A stretch of DNA of 64,000 bases from Diphasiastrum complanatum. Lineage: Eukaryota; Streptophyta; Lycopodiopsida; Lycopodiales; Lycopodiaceae. The notes below the pieces were generated by a model. The model did not search any database, was not told where the DNA came from, and was given only the letters and a program-made list of their open reading frames with translations. The position numbers were made by a program, and so were the translations under genes. The DNA lies in NCBI GenBank assembly GCA_029204225.1, contig CM055098.1:49977063-50041062 (forward strand). The letters run 5' to 3'. The number at the start of each line of letters is the position of its first letter. The first letter of the stretch is position 1. Of this stretch, positions 11,175-22,215 are shown in pieces.

Positions 11175-12626
11175 TCAGATTTTGATAAGTCCATGCAAGC
11201 AATCTTGATACTTAATAAGTAACATGTGGAGTGCTTGATACTGTTTAGGATTAAGTTGTGATCCAACTTGTATAATCTGTTGTAGTTCTCCTGGTTCGGC
11301 AAGATTCATTGGTTGTGTCCTAGCTGGGCCATCGTAAACATCTTTTGAGTCTGGCACGTGTTCTTCAGGTTCACGATGTGCTTTAGGTAACATGATAACC
11401 ACATCATCCAATGTATAACATTTAAAATGCTCGGGCATATCATGCTGGACTACATCTGCTTGTTCTTTTTCGAAAGGACTTGTCTTGGATTTTCGCTTAG
11501 CCTTCTTAGCAGGAATTGACCGTGGAGGTGATGACTTCCGAGACGATGATGTCTTGCTAGAATTCTGACTTGTAGAATCATCATCGACTTTTCCTTTGTC
11601 TTTATCCAGTAGGGGTGGCACATTCTCTGAATCAATCTTTTAGAGAGGAATTTCCCATTTCAGGACCGTATTATAATGTTGCTTGGCTTGCTTCTTCATC
11701 ATTGACCCTGTGATCCTGTCTTCCTTCAATATAACTACTTTAGGCGGTTTTATTGTTGGTTCATCAGGAACATTACACACTCCAAATCTGGTCGGATCCA
11801 TATGATTGAGAATCTGCTCATCTGTAAGTTCTGCATTGTCGTCATAAGTCAAGACATGACTCACATGTATGAGATCATCTTCAATCGAGTCTGGTATAGG
11901 TTTCGTTGATATCCAAGCTACATTCAACACATTCAATGGAAACGTGATTGGTGTATCCAAAATTTGATCCAATAAGAAAATCTCACTCAAATTTGACTGA
12001 TTATCTTGTTGACACATATATCTTGCTGTACAATCAATCGTTGCAAGAGCTTCATTCCAGTTGACAATATCCGTTTGAGAATCGTAATGAACTCCCAAAT
12101 TTTTCTCTGGACGGTCACAAGTATGATTCGTTGTTGATGAATTATCATCATCTTTTTGAACCACTAGTTTGATAGTCCAAGTTGTAGGATCAACTTTGAC
12201 TGCACGTTTACAATTTTCAAAAGTAATTTTTCCGGTACCCCAGTTATGAACTACTTGCGCAACTCGTAACCATGGACATCCCAATAGGACTTGGTAGACA
12301 TTTGGCGCTTCTGGTAAGTCCATTACTACAAAACTAATGACGAACTGTACTCCCGCAATTCTGATAGATATATCTTCAACCATTCCTCGCGGACGAACTA
12401 TCGTTTGATTAGCTAGCTTAATGAAAAAATCCGCAGACTTGATCTTTGTAAGGCCCCATTTTGCACATAGCTTTGTAGAAATCAGGTTAACTCCTAAACC
12501 GCCATCTATCACAGCTGCTTCCTTAGGAAATTTGTTTATGCTGTATCGGTAGAGTGATATTCTTTTGTTTACTTTTCCAAGTGGCTCCGACATGGAGTAC
12601 TTCATTAGATGCTTCAAATCTAGCAC
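11175..12626 (-). pseudogene. gypsy 1 aspartic protease and linker to RT
   Basis: The long frame 12626-11640 contains the retropepsin-like active site AVIDGGLGVNLIS, with catalytic Asp at codon 12504-12506. DGG replaces the more usual DTG/DSG. A flap-like region and LLGCPWLRVAQVVHNWG follow. A second frame (11621-11175) is a Ser/Lys-rich linker (SSRKSSPPRS) leading to RT. The fragment at 30250-32247 is a close relative in the opposite orientation and has IDGGSGVN at the active site, so DGG is a family property. Confidence 0.8.
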
Positions 12627-12639
12627 AAAAAAGTGGCTC

Positions 12640-14435
12640 TTGATGGACTTCTGGTTCTACTTGAGCTGACTTTTGTGCTAGGACTTCTTTTGCTTTTGGC
12701 ACCAACTTTAGAAACTATCCCAATAAAATATTGATCTTGCTAGACAAAATATTCATGAGCAGTTTTGTTTGTGGCGCTTCTGGTTCAGTCATCTTGAAGG
12801 GTTCTTCATGATGATGCAACTGATCATTCATATCTATACGTGGATTTCTTGGTGGCTGCAATGGTGAAGAATGAACTTCGGCTGTTGCTTTAGCAGCTTC
12901 GACTTTCTCTTCTTGTTGCAGATGTTTAATCCACTGCCTCATAACCTAATATCGTCATTTTTCTGCATGAAGATTTGGATAGACTCCAGATGTTGTTGGT
13001 ATATCGCTCAATGGTATAGAATCAACAAGTACTGGATCTGCTACTGGTTCTTTCTACTTTTGTGCTCTGATGACCACCATCAAGGGTACACTTGATTTAT
13101 TCTGAGCTACTGGTCTTTGCTTGATTGTTATCAAATTTACAGGTGCTGTAGCTGGCAACAACTTCGATCTTGCTGGACAGTCTTTATAGAAATGCCCATG
13201 ACCACAGTCATGACAGAATGGTACAAATTTTTCTTTATTTGGACATTTTGCAACTCTGTGATATTCTCGAGATGCAAAGCATCCAAGTGGTGCTCTTGTT
13301 CAGTTTCTAGAGGCTTGTTGTTGCGTGGTAACATAAATAGCATATTGTTCTGAAGATACACCTTCTTAATCAGTACCATAGTTTCATTGCTCAGCACTTC
13401 TGTATTGGTAAAAGGAGTGGAGTGCTTTGGTGGGGCAGGTAAGGCTAAACGTTTCGGGTATCCAAGAGCAGATTGTCGAGGTCTAGCTACTGGACTTCCT
13501 CCATACTGTGGTTCTCGATATCCCATCTGGGCATACCATTGCTGAATTATCCGAGGATTGAAGTTACAAAAAACAGTCTCATGATCAGGTGAATTAGAAA
13601 AATGGCGTACACTAATTTCCATTCATTTTTTCAGTTGAGGACACTCATTCACTGTGTGATTTCCTGTACAAATAGAACACCAGACATTTTTTCTAGTAGG
13701 AAACGTCTTCGCAAACTTCTTAGGTTCCTTGTTCGCTTTTCCATGGAAATCTTCCAAAGCTTTGATCTTCTCATCAAATTGAGACTGCAATTGGCATTCG
13801 TTGATGCAATAGTGGTGGATGTTGTAGTAGTCTGCCCTACTGTATAAGGCAACATACTGATATTCGGCTCATCATCTAAATTTTCATCCTCATCTCGAAT
13901 TGGATCCTCCATAGCATTTTGCAAAGAGTGCATACTCACTATGGCATTTCAGCTCACGTCTGATTTGTTTAGGTAAACCTGACCAAAACCACATAATCAT
14001 GGAATTTTCGTTAATCAGCTCAAGTGCGCACTCAGATCTGAGGCGTTTCACCCGTTCAATGTAATCTCGAACCATTTTCCACTTTCCCATTTTAATTTTA
14101 CTTAAAAGTAGGAAAGGGTCTTCCATAAACTTTCGAGGTTTGAATCGTGTGATAAGGGCTCTTTTAACAACCTCCCAATCTGTACGCTCAGTTTCATCTT
14201 GATTATAGTACCAATCTTGTGTCGCTTGTTAAGGCCATAGGAAACATGTTTAGTTTATCTTGAGAAAAATTTTGCTATAGACTTCACAAGATTCAGCATA
14301 GATCTGAAGAAATCTAACTGGATCTGTTAATCCATTGTATCTAGGTAGATCCAAACAAGGTGCTCTTCTAACAATAATTGGATTGACTTCCTGAGGAGCA
14401 CCTCCCGGAACAGCTTCAGGGGCAGCCATCTTCAC
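12640..14435 (-). pseudogene. gypsy 1 gag with two zinc knuckles
   Basis: The likely start is in the frame 14435-14250 (APCLDLPRYNGLTDPVRFL). The capsid-like retrotransposon gag core is at 14126-13890 (VRDYIERVKRLRSEC, MIMWFWSGLPKQIRREL). Two nucleocapsid-type knuckles follow: CSICTGNHTVNEC at 13679-13641 and CHDCGHGHFYKDC at 13215-13177. Both have C-x2-C-x3-H-x4-C spacing. The C-terminal part (12942-12640) is Glu/Lys-rich and leads into the protease. Several frameshifts and stops separate the pieces. Confidence 0.8.
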
Positions 14436-15580
14436 AAATTCAGATCAAGCAAACAATGAGATTGGATCTAGATTTTTCAATCAAAAACTATTTTAGATCA
14501 GATCTACTAGATCTATTCCACTTTTCAAGAATCTGATTCTATATCGTGAAAAAGATTTCGAAATTCAATCAATCCATACTTCTAAAAAATGAGAAATTTC
14601 TTAGAATCCAAATTAGAATATATCAGATTTGACCCAAATTTTGACAAAGACTTGATCTGAAAAATAAGAACCTAAAAATAGTACTGGCGAAGGTCTCCTA
14701 GGCGAAGGTTGGCTCGACGAAGGTTCAACAATGCTATTTTGGGGAAAAAAAACTCTCTGATCAACTTTTTTGATAATTTCTAGGGAAATAACCTCCGCCG
14801 AACTCTCAGATGCAGATAAAACTAGGGTAAACTCGGTGAAGGTTTTCGACACAAGAAAATACAGTTTCTGTAGTTTGGCGAGGGTAAAAATCAAGATTTT
14901 CTATGATCTGGACAAGAAGAATCTTTGTCGAACTCAAAAATAATATTTTACTATAATAGAATATTCTGAAAACTCAACGAAGGTTTTGGCGAAGGTTCAA
15001 GAGTAATATTGGTATTTTTGCAAAAAAATAATTTTTTTGACAAAAATATGGCAATATGACAACTGATCCTCTGGACTCCCCTTTTATTTTTGGTATTATT
15101 CTTTGCCAACCTGGCAGTAGATAGATCTGAATCACACCTAGGCACAGTGGATCAGATGAAGGTTCTTTTTCTATGTTTTTAGGTTTTTGGTGATTTTTTT
15201 GGTGTTTTTTGACGATTTTTCTGATGTTTCTAAAAATATGCTGGGAATTTGCAACTCAGCAAAGGTTTTTTAAAAGAGGGCAAAAAGCTACAAGCTCTGA
15301 TGATGATTTTTGTCTCTTTTGACCAAAATCTGACAGATTTGACTGATTTTTGCTGTTTTTTCTGATATCTCAGATCCAAATGGATCTTAAGATTGGTGAT
15401 CTAAATAGCTTTTCCTATTCTACAATCAAACTAGATTTCAAACAAGCAAATCCACTCAAATCAAGCAAAATCACTCCCAATCTAACCCTAAAATGCAGAT
15501 CTAACACTATTCATGTAACGACAAAATGCCTAATGCAGACTAACCATCCAACAAACATGCTGCAAACTGAAAAATTGGCA
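14436..15580 (-). other. gypsy 1 untranslated leader with GAAGGTT-type motifs
   Basis: This is the 1.1 kb between the primer binding site and gag. No credible coding frame. GCGAAGGTT and close variants recur at about 14688, 14701, 14716, 14828, 14965, 14979, 15156 and 15260. Long leaders are usual in this retrotransposon group. The shared motif with the pol/3' ORF spacer is unusual. Confidence 0.6.
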
Positions 15581-15598
15581 TAGCTCCCAATGGCGCCA
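15581..15598 (-). promoter_or_regulatory. primer binding site of gypsy 1 (tRNA-Asp type)
   Basis: On the minus strand, TGGCGCCATTGGGAGC starts five bases after the LTR end. The first eleven bases match the complement of the plant tRNA-Asp 3' end (TGGCGCCGTTG) with one mismatch, as in Tat and Athila elements. Confidence 0.75.
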
Positions 15599-15602
15599 AA
15601 AT

Positions 15603-16346
15603 TGTAGTGGGTTTCTTTCCTTGCCTAATCTAAATCCAAGATCTAGTCAATCTAGCATCATAGAGACAAAGTTAGTTGTCACGCATAGATTCATTTCCAT
15701 GAGAGCGATAGTATAGTTTAGATTTCAACATGAATGGAAGATCCACATCTAACTCTAACATCCATTAACCCTAAACATTAACACTACATCCATTAACACG
15801 ACAGTCCACAATAAGATAGCTTACTCTTTCTCTCTCTCCCTTTCTCTCTCATAAAAAGTATAATAACATACAATCCCAATAATAATCAGATCCAACAATT
15901 AGCAGAATCCAAAGAAAGCATGAGAGATGGAGGAAAAGTGATAGAGAGCAAGGACATTAATCAATCCACTTTTGAAGAGAACCAATCTGCTTTATTGAAA
16001 TGAGGAAATGAACATGTGTAGGAACTCGAGTTGGTGCCTTTTTATAGTAGAGAGGAGGACCCTGGCCTTTGAATCCTGTTGGTCCATTTCTGCCTCCCTA
16101 ACTATTCAAATTTAAAAAAGTGTGAGAACCATCCAAATTGGAGGGAAACCCAACTTTATTCACTAACTTGACATTTAGGCCCTACGACATTAAAAGTCCC
16201 GCAAAAAAGACCTAAAGTCCTTTTATTGACTTGTAACTAATCAAATAACTATGTGATCATCGGGTTGGACCTACACACGTAGGCTGCCAAATCTCTCTCA
16301 CTTATTAACTAGGGTTAGGGTTGCCTTGGGGTCTGCAAACCCTCCA
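15603..16346 (-). mobile_element. 5' LTR of gypsy 1 (744 bp)
   Basis: On the minus strand it starts TGGAGGGTTTGC and ends CCCACTACA, beside the primer site. A TATA box, TATAAAAAGG (16046-16037), is followed about 45 bp later by AATAAA (15996-15991), the expected U3-R order. Its outer edge cuts the copia gag exactly where homology to other copia gags is lost (about 16350), which supports that boundary. Confidence 0.65.
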
Positions 16347-17016
16347 ATAGAAGCCTCCTCTTGATCTTGCCCTTTAGACCACTTACTTTTGCTTTTTCCC
16401 TTAGATTTGCCCTTGATGAACATAGCCTCCTCTCCAACTTGAGATGTTGATGAAGATCCACCTCTTGCTTGAAGCCTATATTCTTCATTGATCAAGATCT
16501 CTTGAAGATCAATCAAACTTGACAAATCCTTTTAAATGGCAAGACTTTGTACAATGTTAGCATGAGCATCCAACAACCATTAAAAATAACTTGAACAAGC
16601 TCCTCTTCCTTAATGCTCTCATCAATGCAAAAGCTAACTCATCATTCAAAGCTTTCACTCTCAAAACAAAAATATTAGGACTTTCTTCATTCTTTTGCAA
16701 ACATTGAAAGATTGGTCTTCTTGGAGTCAACACTCTAGAGAATTGGATTCATAAAGCTTCTTTAATGAATCCCAAGCATCCTTTGATGAAGTACTCTTAC
16801 CAACTTCCTTGAGAAGTTCATTGGAAGCATTCATCTTGATCATGTGTAGAGCTTTTTTGGCCCTCTTGTCATATCTCATTTGTTCTTGTTGTGTTGTTGG
16901 TCTCTCTTTACATCATTCATCTCAAGAAGAGATTCCATCCTCACTTTCCACAATGAATAGTTGCATGAGGTAAGCCTATCATTGCCTTCCAACATGTATC
17001 CACTTGATGTAGCCAT
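16347..17016 (-). pseudogene. copia gag fragment
   Basis: The start ATG is at 17016 and the N-terminus reads SGYMLEGNDRLTS then WKVRMESLLEMN, close to the intact copia gag at 52497. The C-terminal piece (16525-16350) matches the pre-knuckle region (LQARGGSSSTSQ, KWSKGQDQ) and stops abruptly at the gypsy 1 LTR, so gypsy 1 inserted into this copia. Internal frameshifts make it non-functional. The zinc knuckle and everything downstream are missing on this side. Confidence 0.85.
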
Positions 17017-17603
17017 GTTGCAATGACCTGATCCTTCTATTTCAACTTGTTCCAATGAACAAAGCACTCTTTTAATATACAACAAATGTCTTAAAAAATA
17101 AATCACAAAGATATGGAACCTCTCAATTCTCTTCTAGCACTTATATCTAGCAAATCAACACATAGAATGTAGAAATCTTGATCACCCTATGATCTGTCCT
17201 CAATTTTATGACTCTTTCCACTTGCTAAGATTGAAACACACTCAAATGAAGTTCAGTACCTTCACAATCTAGAGACCCAATCAAAATTAGAGTTTTGACA
17301 AAATTACAAAAAATTGATTATTTCAAATTCTACATGCAATTGCATAGAACTTGATATACAATCTTGTAGCCTCAAGTGAGAGCTATCTTATGCATCCAAA
17401 ATCAGCTATTTCTAGTAAGTGTGGTGTGAAATTGGAATTCATCAAGTTCTATAACCTAAAATGAGTTAGATCTACAAAAGATTCAATCTACATATGCAAG
17501 AAACTCGATTTTTGAATAGAAATCAATCTAGCATGCTCTAGCATTGATATCTTCACCAAATCCGTGATAGATGTACTTGATCCTTTCTCAACCTGAAACA
17601 GAA

Positions 17604-17615
17604 GCTTTGATACCA
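17604..17615 (-). promoter_or_regulatory. copia primer binding site (initiator tRNA-Met type)
   Basis: TGGTATCAAAGC on the minus strand, one mismatch from the TGGTATCAGAGC used by plant copia elements. It lies directly at the LTR edge, about 590 bp before gag. Confidence 0.8.
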
Positions 17616-17880
17616 TGTGAAGGATTTTAGATCAACTCAAATCCAATTCCATAAAATAATCTTGGGTTGGAAATAGATCAAATCTACCAATCTTGCAAAT
17701 GTGAAAAAATCAACATCCACTTAATGAAAGAGATGCAAACTCAGTAAGAGATGCACGCATCAACTGACTTTCAATCATCAATGATGGAGTCAACGCTCCA
17801 ACAGGCATCTTTTATAGCAATGATTCAGACATTATTCTGTAACAAGAATCTATGACTAAGTAGGTATTTAGAATAGGTTA
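17616..17880 (-). mobile_element. copia 5' LTR, partial
   Basis: The inner end (minus-strand ...CCTTCACA) abuts the primer site. About 150 bp (17640-17780) is similar to 60790-60920 inside another copia LTR, so the two families share this block. I could not fix the outer end. Confidence 0.5.
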
Positions 17881-20195
17881 GTTAGTTCCGATTTTTTAGC
17901 TATCCACAATTTTCCAGTTGAGGTCTGTATTGTGCCTACTGTTGCACCCAGTTTCATGCTCCTTATACTCACATTTTTAATATCAATATGTGTGCAAGAT
18001 TTGTGTCTACATTGTGATTGTTCCATTGTTGATTGTGAATTTACTGGTAATTGTCGTGCTTCCGATTTGTAATCCATCTGCTCATTACTTCCACTGCTAC
18101 TCACCACATTTCCATTGATTTACTACACTCCTTGGTTTTTGACTTGATGAAGGTTTTTATGAAGCTTCATATATACCACAAATGGATGGAGGTTTCAGCA
18201 AGCTTGAAACTATTCCATTGCCAAGTTTTCAAAGTGATGAGTGGCCAATTTCTGAGAGTCACTTATTTCTGAATTCTTAAAATGCAAGCTACTCTTGGAT
18301 GTTAGAAATGCCATGAAGATAAGTACGGGTTCGAAAATTGTTCACATACGTTGGTTTCTCTCATTGCATATATTTGTTGATTTTTAATCAAGTGCAAATG
18401 TTCGAAGGACACCAACTTTATTTGTTTGCAAGGATTTATCAGATGAGACTTTGTCAGTTCTCATGGATCCAGGCTAGGATAGTAAAACAAATCATAATAT
18501 AGAATGCAAGATAGAAAAGACTTCAATGATCTTCCATTATCATATCAAAAAACAAATGCTCATCTCACATTTAGCTATCAAAGATTCCAGAAAACTGATG
18601 GTACATGGCTACCACTAGATCAAGACTTCCAACTAAATGATCACACAGACCAAAAGAAGATAAGCATCATACACAACAAGAATTTTTTTACTATGATTGA
18701 GGTGGAAGAGCATCAGATGCTTTTATCATAGCAGAGCTCATGCTATTACAAAGCAGTCTACCCCATTATTTCAGATTTATCATCAGCGGAAAACTTGTAA
18801 GTACTCTATGTTTATTGCCATTTCAAAATAGTACACACTAAAGGAAAATGACATAATTTGCAATGGCACATTCACTAATATTTGTCGTGTCATAGATGCG
18901 AAAGAGGCAGGAGTTGATAACGTGCTACAAAGATCTACCTACGACAATCACCATTGTGGAAGAGCAATAACGGCTTAAAATACAGTTCAATAAAATCCGT
19001 GTATTGACTCTTTCATTCAATAAATGAAAGCCCAAGTTGGGCATCAGTACATGTATTCAGGACTCCCAAATTCAATAAAATGGAAATGCATTTGATATAT
19101 ACATGTAATCTGTAGTGCCATCATTAGGGGGTGGCTGAAGCCTTGCCCTCGCCAGTATAATTTCTTGTCTGAATCTGTACACTTGGGCTGCTGTCTATTC
19201 AGGAAGTTTAAACTACAAGATAGAATATTCACGTATTAGTTATGGTTAGAAAATTTCCAAAAATAAAAAATTAATCATGATTCCAAAACCAAGAATAAAC
19301 ATAATAAATTGCCTTTGAGATATCAACATATTGTTGGAGGATGAACCACTCAAGTGTACAACCCACAGTTGAATGAATCATTTTGCTAGGGTGACTGCAA
19401 AAGGTTCATCACACAAGACATCAATGAAGGAAAACCAAACAATGAATAGAATATATTAGAATGTTGATTTTAAAATGCTGATGAAATGGACATGATTTAT
19501 CTCCAGACTGAAGATCTCCTATTCATCTTTCTTCGCATTCTCGTTTGGAATGTATTTACATATAATTGGTAGGATCAAGTCAATATCCTTATGTGTATTC
19601 CTAGCTGAATTCATCTTTACATAGAAAAAATTTATATTATTATCTAAAGATCTCGTGATAGAGGTCAAGTTAAGCTCCAGTGCTCACTGCAAAATAAGAT
19701 AGAGAGTCCATTAGCAGCAATTCTGAGAAATATTTTCAAAGATAATGTCAATGATAAAGCTAATAACAACAAGAAGCATATAAATTGTCTTACTTGTTAT
19801 GATATGACACAAGCATGTATTTGGCTAGTGGTGTGCATCCACTAAACAGCCTGCTCTCTAGTAGAGAGAGAAAATATACTCATAAAACTTGGGGATTCCT
19901 ACAGTGGAGTTGCATGGAAAATCTAGTTTACTTAGTTAACTCAACTAACAGGGATCCACATGTAAAACTGCATGCAAGGATATCGCATGTACTGCATGTC
20001 ACCTCTCAAAATTGCCTAGACATGTGTAGATCATAAAAATTGCTTTGCATGTTGCATGCATGGATTGCATGTTGCTTGCATGCACACTGAATGACTTTGC
20101 ATGTAATCTACCTAACTCAAACTCAACCTATTCTAGAAGCTTATGTGCTCAATTCACATACCTTTATGTACAATAAAATATACAATGGAAATAAG
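17881..20195. other. no gene recognised
   Basis: Short open frames (for example 18504-18731 plus) do not resemble known families. A Cys-rich minus/plus ambiguous stretch near 17940-18070 has no clear domain. There is no LTR boundary that I can defend. Probably old element remains. Confidence 0.35.
19967..20108. repeat. cluster of GCATG / CATGCA motifs
   Basis: GCATG occurs about ten times in 140 bp, including CATGCA (RY-type) and TTGCATG several times. No gene is adjacent. It may be a degenerate simple repeat. Confidence 0.6.
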
Positions 20196-21312
20196 ATAGG
20201 CATGGCCCCGAAACTTGAGATAGGAAGATATAATTTTACTAATCTTCACATAAGATAGTGATATCGGATTTCGATATGCTTACTTTGAGAGTAGAATCTT
20301 GGATTCAAAGATAGTGCGATGGCACTTTGATTGTCACAGTAGAGGGTCATTGGATGTGACTGCAAAATTTTGATATCTACAAGCAGGTTTCTCAGTCAAA
20401 TTGCCTCCTTGATAGCATTTGTGGTACCTATGTATGCCGATTCTATGGAGGATAATGCTACTGAGGTCTGTTTCTAGTAGTTCCTTGAAATTGGGCCTTG
20501 GTTGAACAAGAAAACAAATCTAGAGGTCGATTTTCTTGTGTCAATGTCTCCTGCCCAGTCTGCATCTGTGTAGCCCTCCAAAATGTTGGCAAGTTAGCTA
20601 CCTCCATAGCAAATGCTGAGATGTTTTGTAGATTGGACATACTTCATGACTTTCATGAGAGCCTTCCAATGAACTAAACCTGGATTTGAAAGAAATTGGC
20701 TGAGAGAGCTGATGGAATAAGCAAGGCCAGGTCGAGTGCAGAGCATAGCATACTACTTCATCTCCTCCTTCTCTGACTCGGATTTTGGACATTGTTCCTT
20801 TGACAGCAACAAACCAGGGTCAAGTGTGAAGTGGCTTGGTTTGCACTTGCCCATTCCATATTTTGCCAGCACATTGGTGAGGTATCTCTGATGACTGATA
20901 AAAATCTGTCTGTTGGGTCGAATTTGAAAAATCTGAATTCTAAGACAGTAGTGTGCAATATTCATATTTGTCATCGTGTATTCATATGCTAACATGCATT
21001 CAGTATGCCTCAACAAATTTAGATTATTATTAAACAGTAAAGTATCATCAACATACAGAGTAGTGATGATGAAGAAATTCGATACATAGTTGAGATAAAC
21101 ATTCGAGTCTGTCAAGTTTGGGATGAAACCATTCTTGATTAAAAATGTGTTTATTTTCTAAAACTAGGCTCTTGGATACTGTTTCAGACCATACAGAGCT
21201 TTATGAATTTTGCACACTAGGTGCTCCTTGTCTTTTAGCTCCTATCCTTTTGGCTAGGATATGTAGATCTCCTCTTCAATGGTGCCATTAAGGAAGGCAG
21301 TTTTGGACGTCC
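20196..21312 (-). pseudogene. copia reverse transcriptase and RNase H fragment
   Basis: Reading leftwards from 21312, the copia palm motif resembling DVKTAFLNGTIEEEIYIS (one-base insertion) is followed by the catalytic LYVDDTLL at about 21055, IFISHQRYLTNVLAKYGM, then RNase H with a DADWAGD-like site at about 20560 and YCDNQSAIALSLNP at about 20330. It is interrupted by many stops. It belongs to a different copia lineage from element A. INT, PR and gag are absent; the right edge is abrupt and abuts the fragment at 21315. Confidence 0.85.
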
Positions 21313-21314
21313 AT

Positions 21315-21824
21315 AAATTTTTACGGTATTACAAATGAGAATGTCAATAACAAATTGATAGTTGTTCTCAAGTTAGATGAGTCTGAAATTAAAGGACAAA
21401 AAATGGAGAGAGTCATTCTTACGATCATGAATGGAGCACTTTCAAATTTAGAAGACTCAGAAGGCCTCAACTTCAGTGTTCAATCAGAAAATGATATTTG
21501 GTGGTTGGCAGCTTTTCAGGTATAATAGTAGTTCCTTCACATATTCAATAGAGATAATCTAATATGGATTTCATTTGGAAAATATTCTATGTGTTAATAT
21601 TATTCTAAATCATTTTTTTGTTTCTCTTATAGGTGATGAAAGAAGACCATGACATTCTCTCATGGATATTTAATAGAACGTCATATCCTGCCACCATCAA
21701 AAATCACATGGATGGAGATCCACTCAATATTCTTGAAATTGGCACTATCAACATAGAATGGCATTTAGCAGGAGATCTAAAGACATTAAAATGTATGTTA
21801 CATAAAAGCCATGTTAAAATTTAA
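21315..21824 (+). pseudogene. captured fragment of an unidentified intron-containing gene
   Basis: An open frame ending at 21519 (EIKGQKMERVILTIMNGAL, then ENDIWWLAAFQ) is followed by a 113-bp AT-rich stretch with GT...AG ends and a pyrimidine tract (21520-21632). Coding resumes in the same phase (VMKEDHDILSWIFNRTSYPA, then EWHLAGDLKTLKCM) to a stop at 21824. Phase-0 continuity across a canonical intron argues for a real host gene fragment. It is flanked by copia RT on the left and copia protease (about 22012) on the right, both minus. I do not recognise the family. More weakly coding sequence may continue to about 22005 in another frame. Confidence 0.55.
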
Positions 21825-22011
21825 AAGAAATGACAAGCTATCAAGTAAACCAGAAAATATTCCATGCAAGACGAGCATTGGAGGATCCAAAGCTCGTAGA
21901 TTTTTTTCAAATTATTCTGGCAAACAATCCAAGATTCAATACCCCGTTTGGAAAGAAATAATAGCTGCAACTCAAGATTTTGAAAAAGAAGGTTCTACTC
22001 GTCTACACAAT

Positions 22012-22215
22012 GAACATTCCTATTTGTGGAGAGATAAATAGGAATTGTGCCAATCCCTTTGATTGCACACTCACCATTATTGGCTGTGTAGATCACTCTC
22101 TTGTCATCTCGATATGCCAACAAATATGTGAAATACTCTTTGTGAAAGGTCATGTGTGAGCTTGCTCCACTATCATGAAATGAGAGTTTAGCAACTTAGA
22201 GGGTAGTGGCTGCAA
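22012..22215 (-). pseudogene. copia protease fragment
   Basis: On the minus strand it carries the active-site segment DSGASSHMTFHKEYF and then YTANNGECAIKGIGTIPI, almost identical in pattern to the intact element A (residues 306-351). It ends near 22012. It has a stop upstream of the active site, and no flanking gag or integrase. Confidence 0.85.

Larger units (their letters stand above)
5821..16346 (-). mobile_element. gypsy 1: decayed Ty3/gypsy retrotransposon with extra 3' ORF
   Basis: In transcription order (right to left) I see an LTR (15603-16346), a tRNA-Asp-like primer site (15581-15598), a long leader, gag with two zinc knuckles, protease, reverse transcriptase, RNase H and integrase (ending 8573), a motif-rich spacer, and an extra ORF (7737-6046). 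The coding order PR-RT-RH-INT is that of Ty3/gypsy. No chromodomain is visible after the integrase; with the tRNA-Asp primer site and a 3' ORF this suggests the Tat/Athila side of the family. Frameshifts and stops break every module, so it is inactive. No matching 3' LTR was found, so the left boundary is uncertain. Confidence 0.8.

Noticed and set aside
14650-15280. Possible CRISPR-like array of GAAGGTT words
   Set aside because: Words are 7-9 bases, unevenly spaced and variable; this is a plant retrotransposon leader.
16308-16325. Telomere-like TTAGGGTTAGGG
   Set aside because: Only about two units, within an LTR; also a single AACCCTAAAC near 15770. Too short for an interstitial telomere array.
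18504-18731. 75-codon plus-strand frame
   Set aside because: No family resemblance, and flanked by unrelated AT-rich sequence.
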